Origin: [Phialemoniopsis] sp. UDSM-2020
Taxonomy: Eukaryota; Ascomycota; Sordariomycetes; Thyridiales; Thyridiaceae
Assembly: GCA_018873225.1 (NCBI GenBank)
Contig: JAEILZ010000002.1
Location: 5,890,001 to 5,954,000, forward strand
Reading direction: 5' to 3'
DNA: 64,000 bases
The notes under the pieces were generated by a model, which made no database searches, was not told the DNA's origin, and was given only the letters and a program-made list of their open reading frames with translations. The first letter of the stretch is position 1; each line of letters begins with the position of its first letter. The translations under genes were made by a program, and so were the position numbers. This document shows positions 1 to 14,405 of this stretch, in pieces.

Positions 1-3000
1 GATCTTACGTGCAAGAATGTCGTGGTGGACGGTGCCCTGCTTGAGAGCATCCCGCCGGCCCCTGACGCAACGGATCGCGCGTTTTGGCCGATTGTCACGC
101 CCGATAACGCTGGCTGGGTGGTCTATACCTCCGGAAGTACGGGCCTGCCTAAGGGTGTTGTATTGGAACACATGGCGTTGTGTACGCCACCACATGCCCA
201 AGCTAAAAAGTACAACATTGGACCTTGGACCCGAGCACTGCAGTTCTCTGCGCATACTTTCGATGCCACCATCACGGATATCTTCACAACCATGTCCTTC
301 GGTGGATGCGTTTGTATCCCTTCGGAGACGCAAAGGGTGAATGACTTGGCTCAATTCATCAACGACTTTCGCGTCAACCTTGCAACATTAACCCCCACGG
401 TCTCCGCCCTGCTCGACCCGCACAACGTCCCAACCCTCGCCACAATCATATCGACGGGCGAAGCTCTAAAACCGTCCGCTGTGCAGCCTTGGCTGGATGT
501 CGGGCGCGTGAAATGGTTCAACGCGTACGGCCCTTCGGAATGTTCCCACACTTCGACGATCAACGGGCCCATCACTCGAGCTCAAGATGCCCCAAATATT
601 GGATACCCAGCCCTGAATCGCCTTTGGGTGGTAGACCCCGTCGACTTCAACCGGCTGAGTCCGGTAGGTGCAGTTGGAGAACTGCTGATCGAGGGGCCGA
701 TCGCTCGCGAGTACCTGCATGATCCAGTGAAAACAGCAGCGGCATTTGTCATTGATCCTGATTTCATAAGTAGGCTTGGGCTGGCACCGGGCCGACGCAT
801 GTACCGCACGGGCGATCTCGTGCGTCAAAACAAGGATGGCTCACTGACCTACCTGGGCCGCCGAGACACGCAGATCAAGATTCGAGGCCAGCGGGTCGAA
901 GTGGGCGAGATAGAAAGCCGCATCTCGCACGCGCTGCCCGGCAACCCGACTGTGTGCGTAGACTTGGTCCAGAGAGAGGGAGATCGAGGATCCAAGTCAG
1001 CAGTGCTGTTCGCGGCGATCGACATGCATCGCGAGCCGGCTTGTCAAGATGGCACGGCACCGGGCGTACTTTGTGAGCCCTCAGAAGACCTACGACAGAG
1101 GTTGCAGACCCTTCACTCCAGGCTAGTCGACGAGCTCCCCCTCTACATGGTCCCGAGTCACATCATCCCCTTCGCAGTCCTTCCAACGAATGCCTCTGGG
1201 AAACAGGACAGAAAGGCCACCTGTGCAGTGCTCAAGCAGCTGACCCAGACCGAGCTGGCTATGTTCAAACAGACTGATGTCGCCAAGGGCACAATCACAA
1301 CAGACACCGAACGAAGTCTTCAGGCCATCTGGGCAGAGGTTCTTGGGTGCGAGCCAGCGTCAATTGGTAGCAACAGCCACTTCGCAGAGCTCGGCGGCGA
1401 CTCGGTGGTGGCGATGCGCCTTGTGACCATCGCCCGAAGGAACAACATATCTATGTCGGTCGCCGACATCACGCAAAACCCACGACTAGCGGATCTGGCA
1501 GGAGTTGTTGACGGCTTTAGTCATATGGCTGAGACAGCCGCAAAAGATGATCCCGCACCGTTTGAGCTATGGAGTGGCTTCCACTCAGCCACCGTCCAGG
1601 AGCAGAAACGGCGTTTGGCAAGCGTGGCGAGGGAGTGTGATATCTCTCCAGCCGACGTCGTCGATGTATACCCAGCATCCCCGTTCCAAGAAGGAATCAT
1701 GACAATGACTGCCCAAGAGCCGGGAACTTATGTCGCTCAACAAGTCTTCCGCCTTGACCCAGATGTCGACCTGGAGCGGTTCCGAAATGCCTGGACTGAG
1801 GTCGCATCCTCTCTCACGATCCTGCGCACTCGGATAGTTTATTCATCTGACACTGGGTCGGCGCAAGTGGTGACTCGGGAGGCACCTCGTTGGACAACTG
1901 TCACTTCCGATCTATCTACGTTTCTCAAACAAGATCATGCAGCATCTTTCGCGTACGGGACGCCGCTCCACCGGTTCGCGATCATTCACCAACCATCCAC
2001 CACCAGCAATGGTTCGGAAGGACAAGCAGAACGGTATTTCGCATGGACAGCCCATCATTCTGCTTACGACGGCGATACCATCTCCAGAATGTTGAAAATG
2101 GTTGCTCAGGTCTACCGCAAAGACTCGTGTGGCACAGTGACCCCGTTTACCCGTTTTGTCCGTTATCTTCAACAACAAATCGGCGAAGGCGAGGGTCTGG
2201 AGCAAACAAAGGCATATTGGAGACGGGAGCTCGAAGATGCTCATCTGGCTCCCTTCCCAGAGTCTCTCCGTCCAGGTTACAGGCCTTTTGCCGACGGCGT
2301 CTTGAGACGTCGCTTTGAGTTGCCGAGGCGCCAAGGCACCAGTCGCGTGTCACTAGCTATTCTCCTGCGAGCAGCGTGGTCACTAGTGGTCACAAGCCGG
2401 ACGGGCAGCACTGAGACTATGCTTGCAGTCGTCCTCTCCGGTCGTGACGCGCCCGTCTTCGGTATAGACCGTGTAGTCGCCCCTACCATATCCACCGTGC
2501 CAGTCAGAATTCAGGTTGACAGGAAAGCGGCCGTCACGGACTTCCTCTCCGCGCTTGACACGCAGGGCAAGGAAATCGCACCATGGGCACAATTCGGTCT
2601 GGCCAACATTCGCCGTGAAGTTCCGGGCCTTGACAGCGACTTCGATCCCGGGCATCTGTTCGCTGTTCATGTTGGCGGCACCTCGGCCGAGGACACCACC
2701 TCCGCGGGAGCCCTTGGGCTGGAGAGATTGACTGGCGAGAGACAGAACTTCGAAGGGTATGCGCTTGTCGTTGAGTGCATGCTGGAGACCCACGGAAGCG
2801 GAGGAGATGGCATCGAAGTGGAGATGCACTATGACAAACAAGTAGTTTCGCCAACGCAAGCTGCCGCCCTGGCCTCCCAGTTAGAACACGTCACGCGCGC
2901 ATTGGAGCACTACAATACGTCTGATTCGGTCTTGCCGAATACTGAAAGCAACACAGTCATTGGTGACCTCGACCTAATCGCACCAGAGGACAAGGAGACG

Positions 3001-6000
3001 CTTCTCTCTTGGAACGGCGTTCCCCCAGATCCTGTGCAGACTACGCTTGATCAGCTGTTCCGGAAACAGTGCATAAAAACGCCTCAAGCCCAAGCCGTTT
3101 GTGCAAGAGGGAGGAACCTGACTTATGCTCAGCTGGATGCCGCTGCCGAGGCCCTGGCGCAGCACCTCATCACGTCATTCGCGGTCGGTCCGGAAATGCT
3201 AGTAGGTCTGTGCATGGACAAGTCTGAGCTGGCTATCGTATCCATGCTCGCTGTCTCGCGGGCAGGCGGTGCTGTTGTGCCGCTTGGGACCCAGCTGCCG
3301 GACTCTCGGATCAAAGCTCTGGTCGCCGATGCTGAGATCTCGGTCGTGTTGGCTGATGGCACACATGCGAAGCGATTTGGCAAGATGGTACCTCACACAG
3401 TTCTTGTCAACGCCGCCCTCGTGCACTCTCTGTCGTCAGAACAGAGTACGGCCCGGATACTCCCCCGAGCCCGGCCAAATAACCCTGCCTGGGTCGTCTT
3501 TACGTCCGGAAGCACTGGTGTACCCAAAGGAGTGGTCTTGGAGCACCAGGCTCTCTGCTCGGGCGTCATTGCGAATGGAGCTCGGTATGGCGTCAAGTCC
3601 TCTACGAGGACGTTCCAATTCTCTGCCTTCACCTTCGACGTGAGCATCACAGATATATGGACCACCCTCGCTTATGGAGGATGCATCTGTATGCCATCAG
3701 AACAAGACCGGACCGATAATGTCGTGGCCAGCATGAACGACTTCGCGGTCACAATGGCTGTCCTGACACCCACTGTCACCTCACTGCTCGATCCCGCCAG
3801 TGTCCCGGCATCACTGGACACCATTGTGTTTGTGGGCGAGGCGATTAAGCCTGGTGCTGTGGAACCATGGCTCGGCCGTGTCAAATATCTGTTCAACGGA
3901 TATGGGCCCGCCGAATGCTCCATCTACTCTGTCATTAACGGCCCCATTATGCGAGCCGAAGACGCCCCCATTATCGGGTCCAACCTGTCGAACCGCCTTT
4001 GGGTAGTCAGCCCGCTGGACCACAACTCCCTTGTTCCCATTGGTGCGCCAGGCGAGTTGCTGATTGAAGGGCCATCTCTCGCTCGCTCGTACCTCCACGA
4101 TCCTGTGAAGACGGCTGCATCCTTTGTCGTCGATCCCCGCTTTGTCGACACACTTGGTCTACCCTCTGGGCGCCGCATGTACCGGACCGGAGATCTAGTC
4201 CGACAAAACCCTGACGATGGCCTGCTAGTTTGTCACGGGCGCATCGACACCCAGATCAAAATCCGTGGCCAGAGAGTCGAGGTCGGTGAGATCGAAACTC
4301 ATATCGTAAATCTCAACCCAGAGATTCAACACGCATGTGTCAATCTCGTGCAGATGCCACATACCTCTGACCCCATGCTGCTGGCTGCCGTGGAGTTTCA
4401 AGATGGTCCGGAGCAAGATGATGAACCTGTCATAGGTTTCCTCTCTCGGCCGTCACCTGCCCTGAACGACTCTCTAGAGGCAATTCGCTCTGGCCTCAGG
4501 CAGTTCCTGCCCCGATATATGATTCCAGCGCACATTCTGCCGATGAAGCTGCCGGTTAATGCCTCCGGAAAACTGGACCGGCGGGCGACAAGGGAGGTTC
4601 TCGAAGCAATGAGCCTTGAGCAACTGCAGATGTTCTCAACCGGTACAAACGACGACCCCAATATGGTGGACCGCGTACTCTCGGAGCCCGAGCAACAACT
4701 TCGACTGCTGTGGTCACAGGTCCTTGGTATTTCCGTTGAAGCGATCAAGGGCGCCAACGATAACTTCTTTGATCTCGGTGGAGACTCCGTCTCGGCCATG
4801 AGGCTTGTTGCTGCAGCGCGGGCGGCGCCCATACCACTGCGCCTTGGCGTTGCACAGATTATGAAGAACTCGTCCCTCATGGAGATGGCTCGAGTGGGCA
4901 CCGCGCATACCACCGCAACGGATCAGGCCAAGACAACAGACCCGGCCCCATTCGAGCTCTGGACCGGGTTCAACAATGCCAACGCAGACATGCAAAAGGA
5001 ACGGCTCAAGGCTGTGGCCGAACAGTGCCAGGGTGAAGTTCAGCCTAGGGATATTGTCGACGTGTATCCCGCAACTTCGATGCAGGAAGGATTGATGGCC
5101 ATCACTTCGCGACAGCCGGGTGCGTACGTTGCTCAGCAAGTGTTCCGTCTGGGACCGGAGGTGGATGCCTCATCTCTGCGTCGGGCTTGGGACAAATTGA
5201 GCCGGAAGCTCGCCATTCTTCGCACCCGCATCGTCTACACCCCTCAAGGCCCCGTCCAAGTTGTCCTTCGTAGCGAACCTCAGTGGGAGACTGCAAGCGA
5301 CGTCGCCACATACCTGGCTCAGGATCAGTCGCGGCCATTCACCTACGGAACTCCACTCCACCGTCAAGCCATCATCCAGGAAGAAGGAGAGGGCGCCCAC
5401 CGGTACTTCGTATGGACAGTACATCATGCCGCTTATGATGGCTGGTCATTGCGACTTGTCTTGCAGATGCTCGTGCGGATCTTCCAGGGGGCGAAAGAAA
5501 CCGGGTGGGATGCCGCCGAAGTCCCGATATCCCGTTACATCAAATATTTGAGGCAGACCGACGAAGAGGCCATGTCAGCCTTCTGGCGGGACCAGCTGAA
5601 TGATGCCCAGCTTACTCCTTTCCCCCAGCTACCGTCCTCGACATACCAGCCGCATGCATCTTCCCTCGTGCAGACGAAGCTGTCTGGGTTCTCGGAGAAG
5701 CACCGTACTGGGAGTCAAAGCACCAACGGCACCAACGGCACCAACGGCGGCACCTCGACATCTCTCGGTAATCTCTTGCAGGCAGCGTGGGCCCTGACTG
5801 TCGCAGCTTACAATGGGTCTCAAGAGGTACTTCTCAACGTCACTGTGAGCGGCCGCGATGTCCCCGTTCAGGACATTGCCTCTGTTGTTGGGCCGACTCT
5901 CACAACAGTACCAGTCAGGATCAAGGTGAACAAGGAACAACCGGTGCGGGAATTCCTAGCTGCCATAGCGCAGCAGGCCAAGGACATGGTACCGTTCGCG

Positions 6001-9000
6001 CATGCCGGACTACACAGGATTCGGAACGCGGTGCCGGGACTGGGCCCCGACTTTGACGCTGGACATCTCTTCATGATTCAGCCCGCCATCACCGAAAGCG
6101 ACAGCACAGGCCTCGAAACGATTGGCCTTGAGCAAGACGACACCGCCCTTGCGAACAGCGTTGAGAGTCGCGATTTCGGCGGCTATGCCCTGGCTGTGGA
6201 CTGCACTGTGGATGCCGACTCTGTCGAAATCGAGATTCGCTACGATAGTGACGTTGTTGCCCACTCCCGAGCTAAGGCTCTCTTGTCTCAATTCGAACAT
6301 ACGGTCAGGCTGTTGGAGGCTAGTGCCGCCGGTCTATCCAAGGGAATGACCATTGCCGACCTCGAGGTCTTCAGTCCGGCTGACGAGGCCGTCGTTCGGA
6401 AATGGAACCATGACATCCCACAGCCCAAGCTTGCGTGCATCCATGAGCTCATTCAACATAAAGCCCGCAAGAGCCCTTCATCCCCGGCAGTGGAGGCGTG
6501 GGATGGTGGGTTCTCCTACGCCCAGCTCGACGCGACTGCTCAGATACTCGCCCGCCATCTGATCAGCAACTACGGAGTTGGCCCGGAGACTTCAGTTGGG
6601 CTGTGCATGGACAAATCGCGATGGGCTGTGGTATCGATACTAGCGATCCTCATGGCCGGAGGTGCCGTGGTACCTTTGGGCGTTCAGCTCCCTCTCACGC
6701 GCATCGAGACCCTTGTCAAGGATTCACAAATACGCACTATACTGACTGATGCAAGCCACGGGAAAAGGCTTGGACCGCTCAAGGAACACGGGCACTCACC
6801 CGCACGTCTTGTTATGATAGACGAAGCATTGATGGCTGGGCTGCCTACGTTCCAATATTCGACTTACATCAACATGCCGATCTTCAGCAACAACGTCAAT
6901 CCTGACCACGCCGCGTGGATCGTATACACTTCCGGAAGTACGGGTGTCCCCAAGGGCATCGTACTCGAGCATAAGGCACTTGCCAGCAGCTTCCGCGCCC
7001 ACGGTCCCCGCGTCGGGTTCGGTCCGGAGACAAGGGCGCTTCAATTCTCCGCATACACCTTTGACAACTGCATAGAGGACATCTTGTCCGTTCTGACCGT
7101 CGGAGGTTGCGTCTGCGTGCCTTCTGAGGAGCAGCGTCTAAACTCGCTGGCCGAGACTATCCGGACTATGAACGTCAATCTTCTCAACGTCACGCCAACC
7201 GTGGCGTCGCTCATCAATCCGACAGATGTCCCCATGCTCGAGACTTTGTAAGTCATATTTTACTAACCGCTATTTCCTGCCTAAATATTCTGAGAACATG
7301 ATGGCTGACGTTATATCCTAACAGACTACTCGGTGGAGAGAGTGTTTATCCCGCGGTGGTCGAACAATGGCTCAGGCACGCCAAGATCATCAACACCTAT
7401 GGTCCAGCAGAATGCTCCGTCGACGTTGCTTGTTCTGCACCCATGAAGAAACCCAGCGACGCTTACACTATCGGATCTCCGCTGGATGTCAACTTCTGGA
7501 TTACGAATCCAGCCGACCACAACCGCCTGGTCCCCATCGGCGCACCAGGTGAACTCTTGATAGAGGGCCCTCATCTTGGAAGGGGCTATCTCAATGATGA
7601 GGAAAAGACAGCCAAGGCTTTCATCCGAGATCCAGACTTTGTTTCCCGGCTCGGACTATCGCCCGGACGCCGCATGTACAAGACTGGAGACCTCGTCAGG
7701 CAGAACTACGACGGAACACTTGTCCATCTCGGCCGAATTGATACTCAGATCAAGATTCGCGGACAGAGGGTCGAGACAGGTGAGATTGAAAGCAACATAG
7801 TGCGGCTGCGAGATGAGGTTCGAATGGCCTGTGTCGAGCTGGTCCAACTTGACAAGGATGGCGCATCCGCCGCTGATCCGTCACTTGTGGCCGCAATCGA
7901 GGTAGGGGCGAATTGGGGCTCCGATGGGAAAACAGCGAAGTCAGACGCGGTACCGGGAACGGTACACCAACCTACAGCGATGCTCAGTGAGCTCGTACAA
8001 AACCTGCGCACTGAATTATTGCTGGTCCTCCCCCGTTACATGGTGCCACACTTTGTTCCAATGACGAGTCTGCCGCTCAACGCCTCGGGCAAGCTGAATC
8101 GACAAGCAACTCGTGCTATCTTGACTTCTCTGAGCCGAAAACAGATAGCTGCGTTCGAAGAATCACCAATTGACAACACGGAAACAGGCATGGCTACGCT
8201 TTCTCCCATGGAAGAGCAACTCGGTCGTCTATGGACTGACGTCCTCAGGTGCTCGCCGGACGACATTAGCCCGCATGCTAATTTTGCTCAGCTTGGAGGC
8301 GACTCTGTCACAGCGATGCGTCTGGTCGCTGCAGCTCATGGAGTGGGGATACGTATTGGGGTAGCAGATATTCTCCAACATCCCCGTCTGTCAGACCTGG
8401 CCCTCATAGCCGACAACTCCAAGACGTCAAGAGGGCCTGATGAGAAGGACCCCGAGCCGTTCGAGCTCTGGAGTGGCTTCACCGAGGCAAGTCCAGACGA
8501 GCAGAAGCAGTGGTTGGCGGGAGTTGCAGAACAATGCGACGTGAAGCCGAGAGAGATCGAGGACATCTACCCAGCAACAGCTCTTCAGGAAGGCCTCATG
8601 GCTGTCACGGCTCAGCAGCCCAGTGCGTTCGTCATACAGCACGTCTTCCGCATAGGCTCACAGGTGGACGTTGCGCGCTTCAAAGACAGCTGGTCAACCC
8701 TTATCAAGGCGCTTGCAATCTTCCGGACCCGTCTCGTGTTCTTCTCAGCTGGGCCTGGGTCAGGATCGTTACAAGTGGTCGTGCGCAAAGACCTCGAATG
8801 GACCACAACCAACAACCTACAAAAGTATCTTGATGATGACAAGAAGATGCCTTTTACCTATGGAGTGCCCCTGAATCGCCTGGCTCTCACTCGACCGAGT
8901 GAGACCAGCAATGAAGGCTTCTTTGTTTGGACTCAACACCACAGTGGCTACGACGGCTACCAAATTGCTCTCACGCTCAATATGCTGGCACAGATTTATC

Positions 9001-12000
9001 GTGACGAAGGACAAGCGCAGCGTCAGCATCCCACTCCGCCACCTGTATCCCGATTCATCAGGTATCTGCAGCAAACAGACAAACAGCAAGTAAATAAGTA
9101 CTGGACCCAGCAGCTGCAAGGTGCCAATGTCATCCGATTTCCACCACTACCGCATCCATCCTATCACCCCCATTCGGATGGACTATTGGAGCGGCGCATC
9201 ATTGCGCCAAGCCAGCAAAGAACCAGCAGCAAGGACGTGGCAGCTCCTATCGCGGTCCATCTACGAGCAGCATGGGCCATGACAGTGGCCGCTTTCACGG
9301 GAAGTGCCGAGTCTACCTCCACAGTCGCTCTAGCGGGCCGTGACATTGCCGTTGCAGATATCGGGAACCTCGTAGCACCAACCCTCGCAACCGTTCCGGT
9401 ACGCACACGATTCGACGATCCCAAGGAGAGCGTCTCTCACCTTTTGGCTACTTTGGAACGCCAGAGCGAGGAAATGAGGCCCTTCCTTCACACGGGCATG
9501 CAAAACATCCGTGCTGGCGTGCCGGGACTTGGCAACGACTTTGACCCGGGACACCTGTTCGTCGTTCAGCCGAGCATGGGTAGCGAGGAACAAGACCCCC
9601 TCGAGATGATTGGGCTGCAAGAGCTCCCCGTCACGGACAAGACAGACTTTGACGGATACGCTCTCGCCGTGCAGTCCATCGTCAACCAGGACCGAACCGT
9701 TGAGGTCGAGCTGCGGTATGACAGCAATGTGGTTTCACAAGCCATGGCTGAGGCGCTTCTCGCACAGTTTCAGCATGTCATCCACCAACTCGGCAGGGAT
9801 GGCGGAGACATTGCCATCGGCGACTTGGAGATCCTCACACCTTCCGATGCCGACAAGATCCGGACATGGAACAAGTCGGTTCTGCATGCCACGCCCAGGC
9901 AGTCTTGTATTCATGATCTTGTTCAAAGCATGGTAGAGAAGCAGCCCGATGCACCGGCAGTCACAGCTTGGGATGGTGAGATGTCCTACGCTGCGCTCGG
10001 TCAAGCAGCGTCCCGGCTCGCCCATCATCTCGTCAGCCTCGGAGTCGGGCCTGAAGTGACTGTCGGAGTCTGTATGGACAAATCCAAGTGGGCCATGGTC
10101 TCCATGCTCGCCGTTCTGCAGGCGGGCGGTGTGGTCGTTGGCCTCGGCACGCAACATCCGCTAAACAGCATCAACTCCATCATCACAGACGCGAACATTG
10201 CTGTGATCCTTGTAGACAAAGCGCAAAGGGACCGACTATCGCAGGACGTATCTACGAGGACTCGATCAGTAGCGTTTGTTGTTGTCGGTGACTCACTGAA
10301 CCAGCAGCTAACGGTCCATCCTACCACACCACCCCATACGGGAGTGAAGCCAAGCAATGCGGCATGGATCGTTTACACATCGGGCAGCACTGGCACACCC
10401 AAGGGCGTTGTTCTCGAGCACCAGGCCCTCTGCACCGGCATAATCGGCCACGGTACCCTGTTCGGCAACAACACTGGTACCCGTGCCCTTCAATTCGCCT
10501 CCCACACATTTGGTGTCGCAATCGAGGATCTCTTCACCACGATCATCTTTGGCGGCTGTACGTGCATCCCGTCCGAGGATCAGCGCATGGATATACACCA
10601 GTTGGCCGTCGCAATGCGGCAGATGAAGGTCAATTTCGTCAACCTCACGTCCACCGTCGCGTCTCTGCTCGTCCCCAGTGAGGTCCCTGAGGTCAAGACC
10701 GTCGTTCTCGGCGGTGAGGCTCTTACGCCGGCTGTGGTAGACCGGTGGGTCGGACACGCCAGGGTCATGAATGCGTACGGGCAGAGCGAATGCTCCGTCG
10801 AGTCGGTGATTAATACTTGCATCGAGCGCGGAGAGGATGCCAACAATATCGGCTTACCGAACGCCGACTCCGCCGCCTGGGTGGTCGACCAGTCCGACCC
10901 GAATCGACTTGTTCCGATAGGAGCCGTCGGCGAGCTCTTGATACAGGGACCACTACTCGCACGAGGCTACCTGAATGATCCGGACAAGACATCATCGTGC
11001 TTTGTGACGGGCCTGAAGTTTCTCGCCCAGCTTGGGCTCGACAACCGGGTTGACAGCCGCATGTATCGCACCGGCGATCTTGTGCAGCAAAACCAAGACG
11101 GCACTCTCGTGTACCTAGGTCGGCGTGATGCACAGATCAAGATTAGAGGGCAGCGAGTCGAGCCCGGGGACATTGAAAATCGCATTGTCCGACTCCATCC
11201 AGACATTGCGCACGCTTTTGTCGACTTGGTGAGTCCGCAGGAGACACTCGCGTCAGACAAGTCGGTGCTTGTAGCAGCAGTCGAGTTCACGGACCACCAT
11301 GGAGACTCTGATGACTCGGTCATCCGAGAACCAAGCCGACAGACTGCGGCCATGATGCAAAAGATCCGCGCTAGTCTTCTCCAGGAACTCCCGTCCTACA
11401 TGATCCCAAGCTTCTTTATCCCTCTTGCTCGCCGTCTGCCTGTCAACGCCTCCGGCAAGCTAGATCGACGTGCCGCCCGCGCGATTCTCCAGGGCTTGAG
11501 CAGTGACCAACTCGCGGCATTCAGCAACAAAGCAACAGGAAAGCACAGGCAGAAACAAGAGCTGTCGGCGATGGAGATACAGCTCTGTGCCGTTTACGCA
11601 GAGGCACTGGGACGTGATCCAGACAGCATCGGTCCCGATGATTTCTTTACGGACTTGGGGGGCGATTCCGTCGCAGCGATGCATGTCGTCGGAGCGTGCC
11701 GGCGGAGAGGCGTCGTCGTTTCCGTTCGAGACGTGCTGCAGCAGCAAAACATCAGTGGTCTAGCTGCGCGCTTGGAGGCAACGCCTCAGGATGGGTCTAC
11801 GACAGTCGACAGTCAACCCAGCGGCATGATCCAGAACGAAACGTCCTCGGCCGTGACGGACATCCAGGAGTGGATGTTGAACTTCCATGTAGCCCGACCG
11901 GACGTCGGCATGACCTGGTTCGCTCTGGATGCGAAGTCTCCTTTGACCGATCGTAGCAGGATGGTGGATGCCTGCAAGAAGCTGTTCACGACGGTTGAAG

Positions 12001-13103
12001 CGTTACACACGGGTTTTGTCTACGACAGGGACGGCAAGTGGAAGAGGCTCATCCTACCCAACTACCAACCCGACGTGCCGGTACATACTACGGACGCCGG
12101 CGGGATCGATGACTGGACCGACGCTTTGATGCAGCGCGAAGGGTCCCAGCCTTTCGAATCCGGCCGGCCGTTAGCAGACGTGGCCATTTGTACCACGTCC
12201 CAGGAACACCGCATCCTATTCCGAATGTCTCACGTCATCTACGACGGCATGTGCGTCCATCGATTCTGGTCGACCCTGAATGACCTCTACGTCAGCGGCC
12301 AGGCCAAGAAAATCGCGTCCTTCTCGCAGTACGTCGCCCACGTCGAAAGCCGCCGCACGCCAGATGCCGCCGAGTATTGGCGCGACCTCTTGAGAGGCTC
12401 GTCCATGACGCCTATAGGACACGCCGACACAACCCAAGACCGAGACAACTACGTGTGGCGGGCCGGGGTCATGGGCCCCAAGGCAATCAAGATAGGCAAC
12501 AGGCTGCCCCGGGGCATCACATGTGCAAACGTCGTCAAAGCCGCCTGGGCACTTGTGCTAGCCGGTCACACCCAGCGCGACGACGTAGTCTTCGTGGACC
12601 TCGTCTCGGGCCGCGCCGGCATCGACCCGTCCGTCACCGACGCCCTGGGCTGTTGCTCAACGCCGCTGCCCGTGCGCGTGCGGCTCGGAAGCGCAGCGCA
12701 GCAGACCTACGGCGACCTCGTGGAGGCCGTGCGCGACCAGCAGCTCGACAGCATTCCGTACGAGACGTACGGCTTCGGCCGCATTGCCGGGGAGTGCACG
12801 GACTGGCCCGCGGGCACGCCGGCGACGTCGTGGATCAACCACGTGCCGGCGCCGATCCCGGGGAGGACAGTGGACATCGGCGGCACGGCGTACACGCTGG
12901 GCCAACCGCCGACGCAGGAGGAGAAGAACTGGACGTTCAGCGAGGCGCGCGTCTCGTGGACGCAGATGGACGACGTGCTCGAGTTCCATCTCGTGTATGC
13001 TGTTGACAAGGTGGATGAGTCTGCTGCCCGGGGGCTCTACGAGGGGATGCAGACGGCCATTGAGCGGATTCTTACTTCCCCTGATGCCGTTGTTGGGAGT
13101 TAG
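1..13103 (+). CDS. Non-ribosomal peptide synthetase, four modules, 5' end outside window
   Basis: The reading frame is open from base 1, so the start codon and the beginning of the first adenylation domain lie outside. Exons are 1-7247 and 7325-13103, with a 77-nt intron inside the third A domain; the stop is TAG. Domain order is A-T-C-A-T-C-A-T-C-A-T-C. A-domain ATP-loop motifs (TSGSTG type) lie near 124, 3499, 6928 and 10378. Carrier serines in LGGDS lie near 1402, 4786, 8304 and 11667. Condensation HHxxYDG motifs lie near 2053, 5422 and 8937. The last C domain (about 11870-13000) reads SHVIYDG at 12228: first His replaced by Ser, second kept, as in fungal terminal cyclising (CT) domains. 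No epimerase, methyltransferase, thioesterase or reductase is visible. By alignment to GrsA I read specificity residues roughly DATTITAHT, DVTVVVGIY, DNENLGTVD and GVENVGAVE. The fourth starts with Gly instead of Asp. The product is inferred to be a peptide released by cyclisation; substrates are not known. Confidence 0.97.
5722..5748 (+). repeat. Three 9-nt repeats in NRPS coding sequence
   Basis: The 9-mer ACCAACGGC occurs three times in tandem and encodes Thr-Asn-Gly three times. It lies in a linker of the second condensation domain, so copy number can vary without a frameshift. Confidence 0.85.
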
Positions 13104-13604
13104 CTCGGCTGGTAGATTTGGCTGGTTTTCTCCAGGTACCTGTTTTGACACTTGTGTGTAAATGTATTCTATTTCTTATCTTTTGTTTCATAATGTAACT
13201 ATAGAAGTTGCAAACAGAACTTGTCAGTGCAGCATAATCAGCTCGGTAACAGATTCACGATCTTGTGCCACCAATCTTCACACGAGGTGGTTCCGTAATG
13301 TTTGACAAGAAGAAAAGATTTGCGTGCTGCTGCATTCTCCACGATCTCCACGAGCCACAGTGGTCCCCACGCTGCTGTAGTTGTAGCAAGGGTCTGTTGT
13401 CTGTTCGCCACAGTTCTTTGGAGCTACAAAAGTCCCTTCCGAATTCCGCATAACCATCGGACCTCTTCGCACTCCATCATCTTGGCGCATAACTGTCAAT
13501 CATATCCCGAAGAAAAACAACGCTGGCTAGCATGGCGCCGGCAGTCTTGGCAGGGCTTGGTGGGGACGTTCGGGTGTTGGTGAAGGGCCGAAATGGACCA
13601 TTAG

Positions 13605-13613
13605 ATCAGATAA
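13605..13613 (+). promoter_or_regulatory. GATA-factor site, perfect ATCWGATAA
   Basis: ATCAGATAA on the plus strand. This is the extended site known for SreA/SRE/Urbs1-type GATA repressors of siderophore genes. It lies 502 bp after the NRPS stop and about 1.5 kb before the transporter start. Binding is inferred. Confidence 0.55.
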
Positions 13614-14405
13614 AAAAGAGGGTCATTTTCTCCTTGTTCTGCGCGGCAGGCGGATCTAATCAATCTTGATCTATGAAAAATAGGTGCTGACCGGGTGAGT
13701 AGGCGATATACGACGCTACCAATCATTCGGCATTCACCAGCTCACGAATGTGTTTCAGACCAGTAAACTATTCCTCAGAGGGCGGTATTTCCACTTGGTC
13801 GGGGTCCTCAGATACTGCACTCGGGACTCACTAAAATCGAATAATCTTACCCCCGAACATAGCAGTAACTGTGTCCCGCAATGGAGGAAACAGAACCCAT
13901 TTCCCATGTAACCGATAACGAGCCGACAGCAACCGATCGGTTCCATCACAAACAACTGCCCCTCTTCCCAGTCGATGTCTCAGGGCGGCGCATGGAGAAC
14001 CAAAGTAACCCCCTGCTAGCCAAAACGATACGCCTGTGGCGCCTCACCTTAATTTATCGCCGGGCAAGCTCGAAGAATTTTCGTTCGTTCGCATATTCAC
14101 TGCTGATATCAGGTCGTGTTCACGTGGAAGCGAAAAAGTTTTAAGGGACGGAGGACAAGACGGCTATTCACACTAAGCCCGCCATCTGCAAGCCACGCAG
14201 AGATCAAGCAATGGACTAAACAGACGGCAGACGGCAGAGAACCTTGGCGTGGCCATCAAAGATGGTCGGTCTCTTGGCTGTCAACGTCCGTACATCGGCA
14301 CACAAGCTGACGACCCCCCACATCGAGCTGCCCTAGGGGCATAGGGTCCAGCAGGCGGGCTTGTTGCCCAAAACGTGGCGATGGGTCTGCTCGTACCTAT
14401 TTACC

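Noticed and set aside
6430..8140. Premature stop in the NRPS third A domain
   Set aside because: The TAA at 7249 lies inside a 77-nt intron with good donor, branch and acceptor; splicing restores LLLGGESV of the A domain.
1..13103. Epimerisation or methyltransferase domain in the NRPS
   Set aside because: No E-type or SAM-binding motif was found; every module reads A-T-C with normal spacing.
12377..13161. Long plus and minus frames inside the NRPS 3' end
   Set aside because: Arg-rich shadow frames caused by high GC at third positions of the real coding frame.
13881..14144. 87-codon frame between the NRPS and the transporter
   Set aside because: No motifs or splice partners; the region is better explained as regulatory DNA.
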